From contig JAGOKF010000011.1 in assembly GCA_017994695.1 (NCBI GenBank), positions 1 to 64,000 of the forward strand: a stretch of 64,000 nucleotides of DNA. The letters are read 5' to 3'. The translations under genes and the position numbers were made by a program. Shown here piece after piece: positions 52,674 through 64,000 of this stretch. How positions within the stretch are numbered: position 1 is the stretch's first letter; each line of letters begins with the position of its first letter. Under the pieces are notes generated by a model. The model was not told the origin of the DNA. It made no database searches and saw only the letters and a list, made by a program, of their open reading frames with translations. The DNA comes from Myxococcota bacterium. GTDB taxonomy: Bacteria; Myxococcota_A; UBA9042; DTJE01.

Positions 52674-53732
52674 ATGAAAGTGGCGCTGGTGGGCCTGCCC
52701 CAGAGCGGCAAGACCTCGCTGTTCCAGGCCCTGACCGGGTCCTCGGGGCATTCCTCCCGGGGATCGTTGAACCTGGGCACCGTGAAGGTGCCGGACCCCC
52801 GGGTGGACCGGCTGGCGGAGATCTACCGGCCGAAGCGCCGGGTCTATGCCACGGTGGAGGTCGTCGAGGCCAACACCCCGGCGGCCACCGGGGAGCGGCG
52901 CCCGGGCCAGTCGGCCCTGGACGCGGCGTTCCTGAACCTGGTGAAGCCGATGGACGCCTTCCTGCTGGTGCTGCGGGCCTTCGACGAGGAGGGGCTCTGC
53001 GACCCCCGGGCGGACCTCCGGGTCCTGCTGGACGAAATGGCCTTCGCGGACCTGCTGGTGCTGGAGTCCCGGCTGGAGCGGGACGAGGCGGATCGCAAGA
53101 AGGGCAAGCCCGGCATGGCGGCCGAGGAGCGGGAGGCCCTGCTGGCCTGCCAGCGGCTGCTGAACGACGGGCGGCGCATCGTCGAGGACGAGTCCCTTGC
53201 CCGGAACCCCTGGCTGCGGGCCTACGCGTTCCTGACGGCCCGGCCGGCCATCGCGGTGCTGAACGTCCGGGACGAGGACGCCGCGGCCGGGGCCTCGGTG
53301 CGGGAGCGGTTCGGCCTGCAGGACCCCGGGCTTCCCTGCTTCCCGTGCAGCGCCCGCCTGGAGGCCGAGGTGGCCGAACTTCCCGAAGAGGATCGCCCGG
53401 CGTTCCTGCAGGAACTGGGCATCTCCGAGCCCGCGGTGAACGTCGTGCTGCGGGAGGTGTACCAGGCCCTGGGGCTCGTGTCCTTCCTGACGGCGGGCGA
53501 GGACGAGTGCCGGGCCTGGCCCATCCGCCGGGGGACCCTGGCGCCCCAGGCCGCGGGGGTGGTCCACAGCGACATCGAGAAGGGCTTCATCCGGGCCGAG
53601 GTGATTTCCTACGACGACTTCATCGCCCTGGGAAGCGAGGCGGCGGCCCGGAAGGCCGGCCGCTACCGCCTGGAAGGTCGCGACTACGCGGTCCAGGACG
53701 GCGACATCGTCCACTTCCGGTTCCACGTGTGA
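52674..53732 (+). CDS. YchF-like Obg-family protein with degenerate G3
   Basis: 352 residues, close to YchF (about 363). It has G1 in GLPQSGKTS and a NVRDED in place of the NxxE-type G4 that lets YchF bind ATP. An alpha-helical insertion and the C-terminal TGS-like domain follow, with LVSFLTAGEDECRAW, IEKGFIRAEVISYDDF and DGDIVHFRF. The G3 DxxG switch (normally VDIAGLVKGA in YchF) is replaced by VEANTPA, so nucleotide hydrolysis may be altered or lost. A second, canonical ychF is expected elsewhere. GAGGAGA precedes the ATG. It ends 131 bp before the first ORF of the defence island. Confidence 0.85.
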   Translation: MKVALVGLPQSGKTSLFQALTGSSGHSSRGSLNLGTVKVPDPRVDRLAEIYRPKRRVYATVEVVEANTPAATGERRPGQSALDAAFLNLVKPMDAFLLVLRAFDEEGLCDPRADLRVLLDEMAFADLLVLESRLERDEADRKKGKPGMAAEEREALLACQRLLNDGRRIVEDESLARNPWLRAYAFLTARPAIAVLNVRDEDAAAGASVRERFGLQDPGLPCFPCSARLEAEVAELPEEDRPAFLQELGISEPAVNVVLREVYQALGLVSFLTAGEDECRAWPIRRGTLAPQAAGVVHSDIEKGFIRAEVISYDDFIALGSEAAARKAGRYRLEGRDYAVQDGDIVHFRFHV

Positions 53733-53738
53733 AGCCTT

Positions 53739-53764
53739 CCGGCCAAACCCTGCACCGCAGGCCG
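53739..53764. terminator. Composite hairpin after the YchF-like gene
   Basis: CGGCC (53740-53744) and GGCCG (53760-53764) pair, with an inner TGC-ACC-GCA stem and a 6-nt bulge. It marks the left edge of the defence island. No T-tract is present. Confidence 0.3.
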
Positions 53765-53863
53765 ACCTTCCGGCGGCGGCCGCCTCCGTCTGCCGGGGGT
53801 TCCCCGCAGCGGTCGCCGGGAACGCCCTACCGTCCGGCGGAAATCTGGGGCAGAATCCCGCCC

Positions 53864-54015
53864 ATGATCGAGGCACCGGCCAGTCCTGAAGTCCGCGCCG
53901 TCCATCGCATCATGGCATGCACCGCAAGGGAGTCCTGTCGCACATTCATGCTAGACACGGCAGGCAGGGTCGGCGGTTCGACCAGCCGACCATGCAACGG
54001 TTCCCGGAGGTATTG

Positions 54016-54016
<1 letters not shown>
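53864..54016 (+). CDS. Possible 50-codon ORF leading into the helicase gene
   Basis: A 50-codon frame begins MIEAPASPEVRAV and ends with a TGA that overlaps the helicase ATG by one base (TGATG). There is no Shine-Dalgarno; a -10-like CAGAAT lies 7 nt before the ATG, with a poor -35. Three cysteines and many Arg occur, and no domain is visible. It could couple translation to the helicase, be a leader peptide, or simply be non-coding sequence at the island boundary. The rest of the 283-bp gap holds a hairpin (53739-53764) and Met-rich, slightly AT-richer sequence with no other recognised feature. Confidence 0.25.
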
Positions 54017-57521
<3,505 letters not shown>

Positions 57522-57525
<4 letters not shown>

Positions 57526-59156
57526 TCACTCTCGAGCAGATTGAACAATGGCTGGCCGCCCGTGAAGACGAGCACGTCGAGTTCAAGGAGGCCAGGAACT
57601 CCTGCTCCTTCGACGAGTTGACGCGGTACTGCGCGGCCATCGCCAACGAGGGCGGCGGCCACGTGGTCCTCGGGATCACCCCGAAACTGCCCCGCCGCGT
57701 GGTGGGCTCCCAGGCGTTCCTCGACCTCCCGGGCGCCGTCCAGGGTCTGCTCCAGAAGGTCCACCTCCGCATCGAGGCAGACGAGGTCCCGCACCCGGAT
57801 GGCCGCGTGGTCGTGTTCACCATCCCTCCGCGCCCCATCGGCACGCCCTTGGAGGTCGGCGGCACCTACTGGATGCGGGCGGGCGAGAGCCTGACCGGCA
57901 TGACGCCCGACAGGTTGAAGCGCATTCTCGATGAGGCCGTGCCCGACTTCTCCGCCGAGGTCTGCCCCCGCGCGACCTTCGCGGACCTCGACCCGACCGC
58001 CATCGAGACCTTCCGGTCGTTGTGGCGCAGGAAGTCCGGCAACGCCGCCCTCGATGGCCTTCCCCAGGTCCAGTTGCTGGAGGACGCGGGCCTCCTGGCG
58101 GGCGGGGCCGTCACCTACGCGGCCCTGGTCCTGCTGGGCACCCAGAAGGCGCTGGGCCGCCTGCTGGCCCAGGCCGAGGTGGTGTTCGAGTACCGCTCGA
58201 ACGAGGAACCCGGCCCGGCCAACCAGCGCGTCGAGTTCCGCCAGGGGTTCCTCCTGTTCTTCGATGAACTGTGGGGGCTCATCAACCTCCGCAACGACCA
58301 GCAGCATTTCTCGGACGGTCTGATCATGCGGTACGTCCCCACGTTCAACGAGGACGCCTGCCGCGAGGCCATCCTGAACGCGGTGGCCCACCGGGACTAC
58401 CGCAGCGGGGCCTCGGTGTTCGTGCGCCAGTACCCGCGCCGACTGGTGGTCGAGAGCCCCGGGGGGTTCCCGCCGGGCATCACCGAGGAGAACCTGCTGT
58501 ACCGGCAGAACCCGCGCAACCGCCTGCTGGCGACCTCGCTGGCCCGGTGCGGGCACGTGGAACGCGCCGGGCAGGGCGCGGACCGGATGTTCCGGCTGTC
58601 GGTGATCGAGGGCAAGCCGCTGCCCGACTTCACGCATACGGACGAGCACGGCGTGTTCCTGACGCTCCACGGAACCGTGAAGGACGGCCAGTTCGTGAAG
58701 TTCCTGGAGAAGGCCACTGCCGGGACGGGCGTGGCCTTCGGGCTCAATGAACTGCTGGTGCTGGCGCATGTCCACGACTGCGAGCGCCTCCCCGAGCGGC
58801 TCGGGCACGCCCTGGCGCGCCTGCTGGACCTGGGAGTGGTGGAGCGGGTGGCCCGCAACCGGCTGGTGCTCTCCAGCCGCTACTACCGTTTCGTCGGTCG
58901 GCCCGGCGAGTACACGCGGCGCCGTGGCCTCGACCGACAGACCAACAAGGAACTCCTCCTGAAGCACGTCCGGGAATGCGGCCCCGAGGGAGCGCCCATG
59001 GGGGAGTTGCAGCAGGTTCTGCCATCGAAGTCCCGGGCCGAGATCAAGCGCCTGCTGGCCGAATTGCGCGAGGAAGGTCGGGTGACCATAAAAGGTCGAA
59101 CCCGGGGTGCAAGATGGTTGATTCCCATTGGCTCCAAACCGGACGGTCACCCATGA
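57522..59156 (+). CDS. AlbA_2 (Schlafen-like) / HATPase_c_4 protein
   Basis: 544 residues. The N-terminal AlbA_2 domain shows HVEFKEARN and IANEGGGHVVLGI (about 18-52) and extends to about 140. A helical domain follows. The GHKL-type ATP-binding region has NEDACREAILNAVAHRDY (N-box, 276-293), ESPGGFPPGI and HVERAGQGADRM (about 345-356). The C-terminus (about 410-540) holds two winged-helix-like segments. These proteins are often annotated as transcriptional regulators or RecG-like ATP-binding proteins. The 4-nt overlap with the helicase gene means the two are made together, so it is probably a system component or its dedicated regulator. Confidence 0.85.
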
Positions 59157-59224
59157 AAACGAGCCAATCCCATCGCGCAACCCTGCTTGATGAAACGAGA
59201 AGATTGGATCGCACCCATTGGTTC
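59124..59224. repeat. Repeated CCCATTGGyTC motif before the methyltransferase gene
   Basis: CCCATTGGCTC (59124-59134) and CCCATTGGTTC (59214-59224) are 90 bp apart, with an inverted GAGCCAAT (59161-59168) between them. Read in frame, both direct copies give P-I-G-S: WLIPIGS at the end of the AlbA_2 protein and WIAPIGS in the gap. The gap may therefore contain a decayed duplicate of the gene end, or regulator sites. Confidence 0.4.
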
Positions 59225-59274
59225 GCTGTTCTTGTTCGAGCCGAACGACGAACATCCGAAGGAGACCGAGTCCC

Positions 59275-62217
59275 ATGATCACCCGCAGGAAGTTGATCGA
59301 GGTGGCCTTGCCGCTGAAGGCCATCAACGAGGCGTCGGCCCGGGAGAAGTCCATCCGCCACGGGCACCCGTCCACCCTGCACCTCTGGTGGGCGCGACGG
59401 CCCCTGGCCGCCTGCCGGGCCGTGCTGTTCGGTCAACTGGTGGACGACCCCTCGGCCTGGCCGGACCTGTTCCCGAACGAGGAGGCCCAGGACCGGGAGC
59501 GCAAGCGCCTGTTCGCCCTCATCGAGGAACTGGTCCAGTGGGAGAACTCGACGAACGAGCGGGTGATCGGGGCCGCCCGCCTGGAGATCGCCCGCAGCAT
59601 CGCCCGGGGCCGCAAGGCCGACGGAGTGGCCGACGGTCGGGACGAGGCGGTGCTGCGCATCGCACCCACGGCCGAACCGAACCACATCCGGGACCTCTCC
59701 CCCGAGGACCGGAAGGTCGTGGATGCCTACCTGGCCGAGGTGGCACCGCCCGTGCACGACCCCTTCGCCGGGGGCGGGTCCATCCCCCTGGAGGCCCAGC
59801 GCCTGGGACTCCGGGCCATCGCCACGGACCTGAACCCGGTGGCCGTGCTGATCAACAAGGCCCTCATCGAGATCCCGCCCAAGTTCGCGGGGCGTCCCCC
59901 CGTCAACCCGGAGGCCCGGGGCCGCCGGGAGACCGTGGCCCGGACGTGGAAGGGTGCCCAGGGGCTGGCCGAGGACGTGCGCTACTACGGCCGGTGGATG
60001 CGGGACGAGGCGCATCGGCGCATCGGGCACCTGTACCCCCCGGTCAAGGTCACCGAGGAGATGGCGGCCGGGCGGCCCGACCTGAAGGAGTACGTCGGGA
60101 AGGAGTTGACGGTCATCGCGTGGCTCTGGGCGCGCACGGTGGCGAGCCCCAACCCGGCCTGCGGCGGGGCCCACGTCCCGCTCGTGTCGTCCTTCTGGCT
60201 GTCGAAGAAGCCCGGCAAGGAGGCATGGGTCGAGCCCGTGGTGGACCGGGCCGCCGGGACATGGCGCTTCGAAGTGCGGGTCGGCAGGCCCGCCGACCCG
60301 AGGGCGGTGGAGGCCGGGACCAAGACGGGGCGGGGCTCCTTTCGATGCCTGCTGACGGGTGACCCGATTCCTCCAACCCATGTCCAAGCAGAGGGCAAGG
60401 CCGGACGCATGAGGGATCGCCTGATGGCCATCGTGGCCGAGGGCCAACGGGGGCGGGTGTACCTCGACCCGCTGCAAGAGCACGAGCAGGCCGCCCGGTT
60501 GCCACCGCCCGGATGGACCCCGGACTTCGAGTTCGCGAAGAACTCGCGTCACATGACGCCGTGGGTGTACGGACTGGACACCTTTGCCAAGTTGTTCACC
60601 CCCCGGCAACTGACCGCGCTGGTGACCTTCTCGGACCTCGTGGCCGAGGCCCGGGAGCGGGCCCTGGCCGATGCCCTCGCGGCGGGCATGCCCGAAGGAG
60701 AGGGCCTCGAAGCGGGCGGGTCCGGGGCAAGGGCGTACGGCGAGGCCGTTGCAACCTACGTGGCGTTTGCTACAGACCGTCTTGCAGACAAGTCCAGTGC
60801 CTTGTCATGGTGGATGCCTATTGGGGATAAGATGGCCCCAACGCTTTGTCGAAATGCGCTTGCGATGGTTTGGAACTTCGCGGAGATGAACGCCTTCTGT
60901 TCCGTGACATCGAACTTCGAGGCATCCCTTGAATGGGTCTCGGAAGTGATTGACGAAGCGCAATGCGGACTCATGGGACAGGTCGGACAGGCCGACGCAA
61001 CTGAATCAACAGGAAAAGGGAGTGTCTTCTGCATGGACCCTCCCTATTACGACAATGTCCCTTACGGCGACTTGTCGGACTTCTTTTACGTCTGGCTGCG
61101 TCGTTCACTTCGGACCGAACATCCGCGTCTCCTTGCAACACTTCTTGTGCCGAAGGCCCAAGAACTCATTGCAGAGCCGTTTCGACATGGAGGACGGGCT
61201 GGTGCCGAACATTTCTTCGTTCAAAAGATGTTCGTGCTGCTCGGGAAACTGGCCATGCATTCGGACGATGCAAGACCGACGACCATCTTCTACGCCTTCA
61301 AGCAGAGTGAGACCGGGGAGGATGGCACAAGTTCCACCGGGTGGGAGACATTCCTCAAAGGAGTCATCGAGTCCGGTCTTGCTGTCAGTGGCACGTTGCC
61401 GATCCGCACGGAACGAAGCGGAGGGCTGAGGGAATTGGGGCGGAACTCTCTGGCCTCCTCCATCGTGCTGGTCTGCCGCAAGCGCCCCCAGGACGCCCCC
61501 ACCATCACCAGGGCCGACTTCCGCCGCCTCCTCCGCTCCGAACTCCCGGCGGCCCTGAAGGCCCTCCAGCACGGCAACATCGCGCCGGTGGACATGGCCC
61601 AGGCCAGCATCGGGCCCGGCATGGCCATCTTCTCCCGGCACGCCAAGGTGCTGGAGGCCGACGGCACGCCGATGACGGTCCGCACGGCCCTCCAGTTGAT
61701 CAACCAGGCCCTCGACGAGTACCTGGCCGAGCAGGAGGGCGAGTTCGACACGGACACGCGCTTCGCCCTGACCTGGTTCGAGACCCGGGCCTACGAGACC
61801 GGGCCCTTCGGGGAGGCCGAGACCCTCGCCAAGGCCCGCAACGTGTCGGTCGCGGGCGTGGTCGAGGCGGGCATCCTCCACGCCGCTGCCGGGAAGGTCA
61901 GCCTGCTGCGCCGGGACGAGATGCCCGACGACTGGAACCCCGAGACCGACAAGCGCCTGACCGTGTGGGAGGCAACTCAGCACCTCATCAAAAGGCTGGA
62001 GACCAAGGGCGAGCAGGCAGCAGCCGACCTCCTGGCCCGCCTGGGGGCCCGCGCGGCCCCGGCCCGGGACCTCGCCTACCGGCTCTACACCACGTGCGAG
62101 CGAAAGGGTTGGGCAGAGGAAGGACGGTCCTACAACGGCCTCGTCGTGTCCTGGCCCGAACTGGAGAAACTGGCCGCCGCCCGGACGAGGCGCCCGACCC
62201 AGGGAGACCTGCTGTGA
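59275..62217 (+). CDS. DUF1156-type DNA adenine methyltransferase
   Basis: 980 residues. The N-terminal DUF1156 domain opens KLIEVALPLKAINEAS and contains IRHGHPSTLHLWWARRPLAA. Methyltransferase motif I is DPFAGGGSIPLEAQ (Asp162-Gly168). The catalytic motif is DPPYYDNVPY, with Asp588-Tyr591, of the N6-adenine (DPPY) class. The two motifs are about 420 residues apart because of a long insertion. The C-terminal 250 residues are helical. The gene begins 118 bp after the AlbA_2 gene, with AAGGAG somewhat far (about 10 nt) from the ATG. The segment 60745-61440, which includes DPPY, is much less GC-rich than the rest and probably came by recombination. It would mark host DNA so that the helicase partners spare it. 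Confidence 0.92.
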   Translation: MITRRKLIEVALPLKAINEASAREKSIRHGHPSTLHLWWARRPLAACRAVLFGQLVDDPSAWPDLFPNEEAQDRERKRLFALIEELVQWENSTNERVIGAARLEIARSIARGRKADGVADGRDEAVLRIAPTAEPNHIRDLSPEDRKVVDAYLAEVAPPVHDPFAGGGSIPLEAQRLGLRAIATDLNPVAVLINKALIEIPPKFAGRPPVNPEARGRRETVARTWKGAQGLAEDVRYYGRWMRDEAHRRIGHLYPPVKVTEEMAAGRPDLKEYVGKELTVIAWLWARTVASPNPACGGAHVPLVSSFWLSKKPGKEAWVEPVVDRAAGTWRFEVRVGRPADPRAVEAGTKTGRGSFRCLLTGDPIPPTHVQAEGKAGRMRDRLMAIVAEGQRGRVYLDPLQEHEQAARLPPPGWTPDFEFAKNSRHMTPWVYGLDTFAKLFTPRQLTALVTFSDLVAEARERALADALAAGMPEGEGLEAGGSGARAYGEAVATYVAFATDRLADKSSALSWWMPIGDKMAPTLCRNALAMVWNFAEMNAFCSVTSNFEASLEWVSEVIDEAQCGLMGQVGQADATESTGKGSVFCMDPPYYDNVPYGDLSDFFYVWLRRSLRTEHPRLLATLLVPKAQELIAEPFRHGGRAGAEHFFVQKMFVLLGKLAMHSDDARPTTIFYAFKQSETGEDGTSSTGWETFLKGVIESGLAVSGTLPIRTERSGGLRELGRNSLASSIVLVCRKRPQDAPTITRADFRRLLRSELPAALKALQHGNIAPVDMAQASIGPGMAIFSRHAKVLEADGTPMTVRTALQLINQALDEYLAEQEGEFDTDTRFALTWFETRAYETGPFGEAETLAKARNVSVAGVVEAGILHAAAGKVSLLRRDEMPDDWNPETDKRLTVWEATQHLIKRLETKGEQAAADLLARLGARAAPARDLAYRLYTTCERKGWAEEGRSYNGLVVSWPELEKLAAARTRRPTQGDLL
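60745..61440 (+). other. Low-GC mosaic segment inside the methyltransferase gene
   Basis: Hand counts give 31/60 and 30/60 G+C in lines 60841 and 61201, against 43/60 in line 61501 of the same gene. Codons such as CTT, GTT, CAA, TGT and ATT become common here and are rare on both sides. The segment encodes about residues 491-722, including DPPYYD. Boundaries are by eye. Confidence 0.75.
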
Positions 62218-62222
62218 TCCGC

Positions 62223-62251
62223 TTCGGGAATCGGCGTTTCGGATCTAGGAT
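62223..62251 (+). promoter_or_regulatory. Weak candidate promoter for the ATPase-TOPRIM pair
   Basis: TTCGGG (62223-62228), 17 nt, TAGGAT (62246-62251), followed by GGGAGGGGG before the ATG. It suggests the pair can be expressed apart from the methyltransferase. Confidence 0.3.
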
Positions 62252-62278
62252 CGACCCCGGACGAACGGGAGGGGGCCC

Positions 62279-63496
62279 ATGATCCGCAGTTTCACCGCGA
62301 AGGCCTTCAAGTCCCTCCTGGACGTCCGGGTCGATCTGGCCAGCGTGAACGTCTTCGTCGGGGCGAACGGAAGCGGCAAGAGCAATCTCCTGGAGGCCAT
62401 CGGCCTGCTCTCGGCGGCGGCCAGCGGCCGCGTGGATGACGGCCGCCTGATGGAACGGGGAGTCCGTCCCGGGCTTCCGCGGCTCTACAAGACCTCCTTC
62501 CGGAACACCCGGTCCAGCGCCGAGATTCGCTTCGGGGCCCAGGGCGACGGGGCCTCCTACGAGGTGGGCCTCTTCGCTCCGATGGACGACGCCGCGCCGG
62601 TCTGGCGCTATCACACGGAACTGCTCCGAGAAGGGCGAACCCGGATCGTGGGCCGTTCCCACCACTCCCGGGAGCGATACAACCCGGAAGCCGGGCTCGC
62701 GGCGCTGAAGCGGGTCGATCTCCGACCGGAGACCCCCGCCGAACGACTGCTGCGGGGTCTGGAGGAATACGGGATCTACTCTCCCGCCACCGATTTCCTG
62801 AGGGGCGTCATCCCTGATCCCTCCCAGCGGAATCCGGTGGGGCTCCGGGGCGGACGTCTTCCCGAGGCCCTCGCCGGCCTGATCTCCTCGTTGCGGGCGC
62901 GCCGGGACCTCTTCGACCGAACGGGCAGCGATGACGTCTTCGATCGTGTCCAGGACGAGATCCTGGAGATGATCGACTGGGCTGAGACCTACCGGGCGGT
63001 TCCCCTGGACCGGGCACCCCAGGCCTCCTCGGTGCCGAGCGCGAGGACGGTTCTGCTGTTCCGGGACCGCCATATGGCCCCGAACCGGAACACCCTGACG
63101 GGATACGATGCCAGCGAGGGTGCGCTGTTCGTGCTGTTCAACGCGGTCCTGGCGTTGCACCCGAAGGCCCCCCGGTTCCTGGCCGTCGACAACGCGGACC
63201 ACGGGCTCAACCCGAGACTGGCCCGGAGGCTGATGTCCTGCCTGTGCCGATGGGTCCTGGAACTGGCGCCGGAACGGCAGATCCTGCTGACCACGCACAA
63301 TCCCCTGGTGCTGGACGGACTCCCGATTCAGGACCCCCGCGTCCGGCTGTTCACGGTGAGCCGTTCCGCCAAGGGCAGGACGGTGGTCGCTCCGGTGGTC
63401 CTCGATGATCGCTTGAGGAAGATGGCGGCCCAGGGCTGGACCTTGTCCCGACTATGGGTGATGGGTCACCTCGGAGGCGGCGTCCCCGATGTATAG
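62279..63496 (+). CDS. AAA/SMC-like ATPase, partner of TOPRIM protein
   Basis: 405 residues. The N-terminus has IRSFTAKAFKSLLDV and the Walker A GANGSGKSN (Gly28-Asn36), typical of RecF/OLD-like ABC ATPases. A central region of about 200 residues is less conserved. YDASEGALFVLF may be the signature loop, LAVDNADHGLNP the Walker B (Asp-Asn instead of Asp-Glu) and LLTTHNPLVLDG the H-loop. Several two-gene defence systems pair such an ATPase with a nuclease, and the overlapping TOPRIM-like gene fits. It is not a single-chain OLD nuclease, since it ends before a TOPRIM domain. The ATPase would sense or load, and the partner would cut. Confidence 0.82.
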   Translation: MIRSFTAKAFKSLLDVRVDLASVNVFVGANGSGKSNLLEAIGLLSAAASGRVDDGRLMERGVRPGLPRLYKTSFRNTRSSAEIRFGAQGDGASYEVGLFAPMDDAAPVWRYHTELLREGRTRIVGRSHHSRERYNPEAGLAALKRVDLRPETPAERLLRGLEEYGIYSPATDFLRGVIPDPSQRNPVGLRGGRLPEALAGLISSLRARRDLFDRTGSDDVFDRVQDEILEMIDWAETYRAVPLDRAPQASSVPSARTVLLFRDRHMAPNRNTLTGYDASEGALFVLFNAVLALHPKAPRFLAVDNADHGLNPRLARRLMSCLCRWVLELAPERQILLTTHNPLVLDGLPIQDPRVRLFTVSRSAKGRTVVAPVVLDDRLRKMAAQGWTLSRLWVMGHLGGGVPDV

Positions 63497-64000
63497 GCTC
63501 CTGGTCGTCTGCGAAGGACCCACCGACCTGGCCCTGCTGGAGGCGGCCTTCGGCTGCCGACTGGACGACTACGTGGTGACCGTTCTGCAACCGGAAAGGA
63601 GCACCCTCCAGTCCCTGGGTCCCCACGGTGGAGGCTGGAAAGGGGTCCGCGCCTGGTGCGAACAGGTGCGGGAGCAGGGGGGGCTCGGACACCTGCTGAC
63701 CCAGGGTGACGTGCTGGTCCTGCATGCCGATGCGGACATTGCGGACGACCCGGAGGTGGGATGCCGGAAACCGTGTCCACCGGCATCAGACACCACCGAC
63801 GCCGTCCGAGGCGTGATCCGGGGGTGGCTCGGAGCAAACCGGATCCCGGACCGCGTCGTGCTGTGCGTGCCCTCCAAGGCGACCGAGGCCTGGGTCTTCG
63901 TCGCCCTGTTCCCGGACGATCCCAAGGTCGCGGGAATCGAGTGCCGCGATGCCCCCGAGAGCCTTCTGGTCGGACGTCATCCCAGGCTCGTGCGAAGAAA
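63489..64000 (+). CDS. TOPRIM-like protein, cut by the window end
   Basis: The first 170 residues are visible. The gene starts inside the ATPase gene (8-nt overlap), beginning MYRLLVVCEGPTD, where Glu9 would be the TOPRIM glutamate. LVLHADADIADD supplies Asp81 and Asp83 of the DxD motif, 72 residues later. CPPASDTTDA and PSKATEAWVF follow. This is the layout of small TOPRIM/DUF4276-type nucleases that accompany SMC-like ATPases, as AriB does in PARIS. No stop is reached, so the C-terminus and anything beyond are unknown. Catalysis is inferred from the acidic triad only. Confidence 0.72.
   Translation, partial: MYRLLVVCEGPTDLALLEAAFGCRLDDYVVTVLQPERSTLQSLGPHGGGWKGVRAWCEQVREQGGLGHLLTQGDVLVLHADADIADDPEVGCRKPCPPASDTTDAVRGVIRGWLGANRIPDRVVLCVPSKATEAWVFVALFPDDPKVAGIECRDAPESLLVGRHPRLVRR

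Noticed and set aside
59205-59260. A tRNA-like TTCGA stretch
   Set aside because: GTTCGAGCC at about 59234 lacks the other tRNA stems and a cloverleaf cannot be drawn.

Overview
The window is 64 kb of very GC-rich bacterial DNA. The sequence suggests an uncultured member of the Myxococcota / former Deltaproteobacteria. The reasons are the mix of housekeeping genes, the many lipoproteins, and above all four giant cysteine-rich surface lipoproteins built from C-D-D-G-N-x-C-T units, one of which ends in a domain common in secreted myxobacterial proteins. This is inferred from gene content; no rRNA or tRNA gene is present to confirm it.

Layout. 0-5.2 kb (minus): an amidohydrolase, then a run of glycosyltransferase, small protein, UbiB-type kinase, OmpA-like lipoprotein and a truncated Ycf48-like secreted protein. 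5.3-6.6 kb: an FmdB zinc ribbon and an isolated gene for ribosomal protein L3. 6.7-13.1 kb: a translationally coupled four-gene operon for a C45-type Ntn hydrolase lipoprotein, an outer-membrane protein, a penicillin-acylase-type Ntn hydrolase and a small cysteine-rich lipoprotein. 13-20 kb: dapF, folE, a Nudix hydrolase, a DHH phosphoesterase, a universal stress protein, an acyl-CoA carboxylase subunit and glycogen synthase. 20-33 kb: a tandem PilZ protein, two multi-pass membrane proteins, an ftsY-valS-FHA operon, two B12/radical SAM enzymes and an RlmI-like methyltransferase. 33-50 kb: two lytic transglycosylases around the cysteine-rich lipoprotein genes, three of which form an operon with a small 15-residue-repeat protein. 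50-53.7 kb: an HD-GYP phosphodiesterase, a mannose-1-phosphate guanylyltransferase and a degenerate YchF-like GTPase.

54-64 kb (plus, running off the right edge) is a defence island. A SNF2-type helicase with a DUF3883-like C-terminus overlaps an AlbA_2/HATPase protein. A 980-residue DUF1156-type adenine methyltransferase follows, then an ATPase that overlaps a TOPRIM-like gene cut by the window end. The catalytic part of the methyltransferase gene lies in a segment of much lower GC (about 50-52 % against about 72 % in lines I counted), which looks like a recombined cassette. The set resembles DISARM-type systems in having a helicase and a methylase, but drmA, drmB and drmC are not in view, and the AlbA_2 partner makes the combination unusual. 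This is the best candidate here for a little-described system.

No intergenic stretch exceeds 300 bases; the longest, about 280 bases before the helicase, is described below. Many start codons overlap the previous stop (ATGA or GTGA). Promoter-like pairs (TTGnnn, 17-18 nt, TAnnnT) were found by eye and are predictions only.
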